From an uncultured Odoribacter sp. (GTDB lineage: Bacteria; Bacteroidota; Bacteroidia; Bacteroidales; Marinifilaceae), in contig CAJJNP010000141.1 in assembly GCA_905193145.1 (NCBI GenBank), positions 1 to 8,987 of the forward strand: a stretch of 8,987 bases of DNA, in the 5' to 3' direction. The position numbers were made by a program, and so were the translations under genes. Positions 6,597 to 8,987 of this stretch are shown piece after piece (position 1 is the first letter of the stretch; every line of letters starts with the position of its first letter). Below the pieces are notes generated by a model. That model had not been told where the DNA came from. It was given only the letters and a program-made list of their open reading frames with translations, and searched no databases.

Positions 6597-8150
6597 TTAG
6601 ACGTGAAGTTCCAGTATGAAACGGGTTCCTTTGGTATAGCCGATATCTAGCGTTAGGCTACCATTCATTTTTGCGGCGATAAGTGAGCAGATTGGTAATC
6701 CTAGCCCATCTCCTGTAGTGAGGTCTTTCACTTCCGTGAAAGGTTTGAAGATATTTTCCTGTTGCTCTGCCGGAATACCGATTCCCGTATCCGTCACGAT
6801 AAACTGATGAGTGTGCGCACCACGTTTCTTGAACTCAAGGCTGATACGTCCTTGTTCGGTGTAGAAGGCTGCATTTCTCAATAAATAGAGAAGGATACGT
6901 TCCAGTTGTTCCTTGTTTGTCTTTACCTGAAGTTTGGGAGCATTAACTGAAGGAGTAACATCTATTTTTATATGCTCCTTAACCTTGTCCATTACATTTT
7001 CGCAGAAAGTACCTACGTTGATTTCACCCAATTCATAGAGTTCGGTTAATGAATTCTCTAATGAAGACAGCTCCTGGATATCATCGCTGAATTTCTTTAG
7101 AGCAGCGACCTGGCTCTGCATTTGGCTCGCTTCTTGAGGGGCTTTCTGTAAAAGTTCATTCGCAGAAGTAGCTAACGTATTCAAAGTCGGCTCCATCTGT
7201 GAAGATATGTTCTGTATGAATTTGGTTTTTAATTCATTATGTTCATTGGCAATCTTCACACTTTTCTTTAATTTGCGGTTGCCGGCGATAAATCTCAGTA
7301 ATATGGCGGCCAGTATTGCCAGTCCGGCTACGAGGATGACTACAAGAACACACAGGCCTATAATGATGTATTGTTTGGCTGATAGCGTGTCGTCTTTTTC
7401 TTGTATAGTCAGTTGGCTTTCGTCATATTTCCTTTTCAGTACATTCAGTTCGTCTTGAGCTGTCAGCGCTTTCACGGAGTCTGTCCAAACGATGTAACTT
7501 TCATAGGTGCGTTCCATTAAAGGGGCGTTATTGGCTTTACGGGCAATTCCGATAAGGTTTTTGTAGCAATCACTCACTTTGGCGTAGTCTTTCTTTTCCT
7601 TGTATTGATTAATTAGTTTGCGGAAACAGGCATCACCTTGTGTGTTTTGGTTAAATGTATAGTAATAGTTGGCTTTTGTATACAGTAAAACTTCTGTCAG
7701 TGAGTCATTCTTGGCAAGGTTAGCGGTTTCTTCCAATTTATTCAGCTGTGTTTTTGCCTGAGCTGGATTTTTAAGTGCCGTGTACATCTGCAATCGCTCC
7801 TTGTTCACGAGGAAGCGGAGGTCATAAAAGACTTTCTTCTGATTTTGCTCTCCGGCCCATATAAGTTGGTCCATGTCACGACAAAGTTCGAATCCTTCTT
7901 TGTAAAAGTTCTCTCTGACGTATAAAGCGTTGGCCTGAACACCACATTCTATTGCCTGTGGATAGTTTTCGCGGGTTGCAAATGCTTCGTATGCCTTTTT
8001 GAATAAGTAACGTGCTTTGATGTAATCTTTTTGATTGAGGCTACTTTGTGCTTGTTCTTTTAATTCTGTGGCTCTGTCTCGGGGAGTTTGAGCATAAGTC
8101 ATTATACTCAAACAAAATGTCATTAAAATAGCTATTATCGATTTTCTCAT
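6597..8150 (-). CDS. TPR-containing membrane sensor with histidine-kinase-type ATPase domain lacking the H-box histidine
   Basis: The protein has 517 residues. Residues 1-20 form a signal peptide (MRKS, then IIAILMTFCLSIMTYA). Residues about 25-230 are a periplasmic helical TPR-like array, one helix pair being NQKDYIKARYLFKKAYEAF (39-57). A transmembrane helix spans about 262-287 (IIIGLCVLVVILVAGLAIL), then a coiled-coil linker (about 290-310) and a dimerization region. The HATPase_c domain is well kept: N-box Asn426 (LLRNAAFYT), G1 box DTGIGIP (454-460), F box FKPF (468-471), G2 box GDGLGLP (480-486). Where kinases have ISHEMRTPLN, this reads ISSQMEPTLN (315-324), with Ser317 in the His position. 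ATP binding is likely; autophosphorylation on the usual His is not. No response regulator lies beside it. It may be a scaffold, a phosphatase-only sensor or a partner of another kinase. The start at 8150 fits the signal peptide and a -7 box 23 bp upstream. Confidence 0.85.
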   Translation of the reverse strand: MRKSIIAILMTFCLSIMTYAQTPRDRATELKEQAQSSLNQKDYIKARYLFKKAYEAFATRENYPQAIECGVQANALYVRENFYKEGFELCRDMDQLIWAGEQNQKKVFYDLRFLVNKERLQMYTALKNPAQAKTQLNKLEETANLAKNDSLTEVLLYTKANYYYTFNQNTQGDACFRKLINQYKEKKDYAKVSDCYKNLIGIARKANNAPLMERTYESYIVWTDSVKALTAQDELNVLKRKYDESQLTIQEKDDTLSAKQYIIIGLCVLVVILVAGLAILAAILLRFIAGNRKLKKSVKIANEHNELKTKFIQNISSQMEPTLNTLATSANELLQKAPQEASQMQSQVAALKKFSDDIQELSSLENSLTELYELGEINVGTFCENVMDKVKEHIKIDVTPSVNAPKLQVKTNKEQLERILLYLLRNAAFYTEQGRISLEFKKRGAHTHQFIVTDTGIGIPAEQQENIFKPFTEVKDLTTGDGLGLPICSLIAAKMNGSLTLDIGYTKGTRFILELHV

Positions 8151-8172
8151 ATTAGAATTTATTTATTTGTTA

Positions 8173-8180
8173 CAAATGTA
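8173..8180 (-). promoter_or_regulatory. Candidate -7 promoter box for the kinase-like gene
   Basis: On the minus strand this reads TACATTTG, an exact TAnnTTTG match, 22 bases before the ATG at 8150. A second exact match, TATATTTG, lies at 8184-8191. Both sit in the 97-bp gap after the YifB-like gene, so the kinase-like gene probably has its own promoter with a leader of about 15 nt. No strong -33 TTG is present, only a T-rich stretch about 20 bases upstream. Confidence 0.5.
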
Positions 8181-8247
8181 AAACAAATATATGAAAAAAG
8201 ATAGTGCTGATGATGAAATAATTCTCTTCTGTTTGTATTCATTGTTA

Positions 8248-8987
8248 TTATCCTGCCCAGTTCTCTCTGTCGAGATTCCGATAACTGATAGCCTCTGCCA
8301 AATGATTGGGGAGTATTTGTTCTGCTCCTTCCAAATCGGCGATTGTACGGGCAACTTTTAAAATCCGGTCATAGGCTCGGGCAGACAGATTGAGCCGTTC
8401 CATAGCATTTTTCAGTAATGCGAGCCCTTTGGCATCCGGTTGAGCATACATTGCAAGCAGTTTGCTGTTCATTTGTGCATTGCAATAAATTCCGGTATAT
8501 TCGGTGTAGCGTCTTTCCTGCATTTGACGGGCTTTTATCACTCGTTGCCTGATGATATTGCTCGATTCTCCCTGTCTTTGATCGGAAATCTTATCAAAGG
8601 GTACAGGTACAATCTCTATCTGAATGTCGATGCGATCTAATAATGGACCGGATATCTTATTCAAGTACTTTTGAACCTGTCCGGGGCTGCATACGCATGC
8701 TTTTGTCGGATGGTTGTAATATCCACAGGGGCATGGGTTCATGGATGCAATCAGCATCAGATTGGCCGGATAGCTGATAGTACTTTTGATGCGGGAAATA
8801 GTGATCTGGCGGTCTTCCAATGGTTGACGCAACACTTCCAGCACTCCTCGGTTGAATTCCGGCAATTCATCTAAGAAAAGTACCCCATTATGTGCCAGAC
8901 TGATTTCTCCGGGTTGTGGAAAACTACCTCCGCCAACCATCGCCACTTGGGAAATTGTGTGGTGTGGGTCGCGGAATGGACGTTGGG
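8248..8987 (-). CDS. YifB/ComM-family Mg-chelatase-like AAA+ ATPase, C-terminal half (5' truncated by window edge)
   Basis: The frame is open to the window edge: 13 codons (RPFRDPHHTISQ) lie before the GTG at 8946, so that GTG is internal. About 245 residues are visible, roughly the C-terminal half of a family near 510 residues. The pre-sensor segment RPFRDPHHTISQVAMVGGG and Walker B HNGVLFLDELPEF are diagnostic. A Cys-rich NPCPCGYY...KACVCSP stretch follows, then the GPLLDRIDIQIE arginine-finger region. The Mg_chelatase_C helical domain ends at LDRENWAG. The Walker A, Lon-like N-terminal domain and start are outside the window. Family members act in DNA processing: ComM of Vibrio and Haemophilus promotes branch migration during natural transformation. 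The role in Bacteroidales, which are not generally known as competent, is unclear. It is separated from the kinase-like gene by 97 bp containing promoter-like boxes, so the pair need not be an operon. Confidence 0.95.
   Translation of the reverse strand, partial: QRPFRDPHHTISQVAMVGGGSFPQPGEISLAHNGVLFLDELPEFNRGVLEVLRQPLEDRQITISRIKSTISYPANLMLIASMNPCPCGYYNHPTKACVCSPGQVQKYLNKISGPLLDRIDIQIEIVPVPFDKISDQRQGESSNIIRQRVIKARQMQERRYTEYTGIYCNAQMNSKLLAMYAQPDAKGLALLKNAMERLNLSARAYDRILKVARTIADLEGAEQILPNHLAEAISYRNLDRENWAG

Noticed and set aside
6597..8150. Hybrid two-component PUL regulator
   Set aside because: The protein has no Reg_prop/Y_Y_Y sensor, receiver or AraC output domain and ends right after the ATPase domain; it is not a hybrid two-component PUL regulator and is convergent to the enzyme genes.
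1..8987. CRISPR array, tRNA or rRNA genes
   Set aside because: No regularly spaced repeats, cloverleaf-forming stretches or rRNA signature sequences were seen on either strand.

Overview
The window looks like chromosomal DNA of a Bacteroidales member, most likely Bacteroides or a close relative. The evidence is indirect but consistent: low-to-moderate GC, A/T-rich leaders with no clear Shine-Dalgarno, promoter-like sequences of the Bacteroides TTG / TAnnTTTG type, a run of exported carbohydrate-active enzymes like those in polysaccharide utilization loci (PULs), and a TPR-containing membrane ATPase/kinase-like protein typical of the phylum.

Left part (1-6117, plus strand): four same-direction genes. 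They are the C-terminal part of a GH2 beta-glycosidase cut by the left edge, a GH105 unsaturated-glycuronyl hydrolase with a signal peptide, a 680-residue secreted protein with no family I can name (beta-rich N-terminal half, helical-toroid-like C-terminal half), and a twin-arginine-signal FAD-dependent oxidoreductase. Gaps are 13, 165 and 20 bp. The 165-bp gap holds a promoter-like box and a 7-bp inverted repeat, so the last two genes may form their own transcription unit inside the locus. GH105 implies that the substrate has been cut by a polysaccharide lyase acting on an acidic glycan (pectin/rhamnogalacturonan, arabinogalactan side chains, glucuronan or similar). No lyase, SusC/SusD pair or PUL regulator is visible, so only one end of the locus is seen.

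Middle (6118-6596): a 479-bp convergent intergenic region with unexpected structure. It has a good promoter-like element just after the FAD gene, a perfect 19-bp inverted repeat (likely bidirectional terminator) about 130 bp further on, and an AT-rich block with a perfect 12-bp inverted repeat that competes with a second pairing. A small RNA between 6189 and 6360 is the simplest hypothesis.

Right part (6597-8987, minus strand): a membrane TPR protein with a histidine-kinase-type ATPase domain in which the expected phosphoacceptor histidine is a serine, and the C-terminal half of a YifB/ComM-family AAA+ ATPase cut by the right edge. These look like core-genome genes flanking the PUL-like segment.

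The points most worth a second look are the unassigned 680-residue enzyme paired with an exported FAD oxidoreductase, the His-less kinase, and the structured convergent intergenic region. I found no tRNA, rRNA, CRISPR array, insertion sequence or phage gene.
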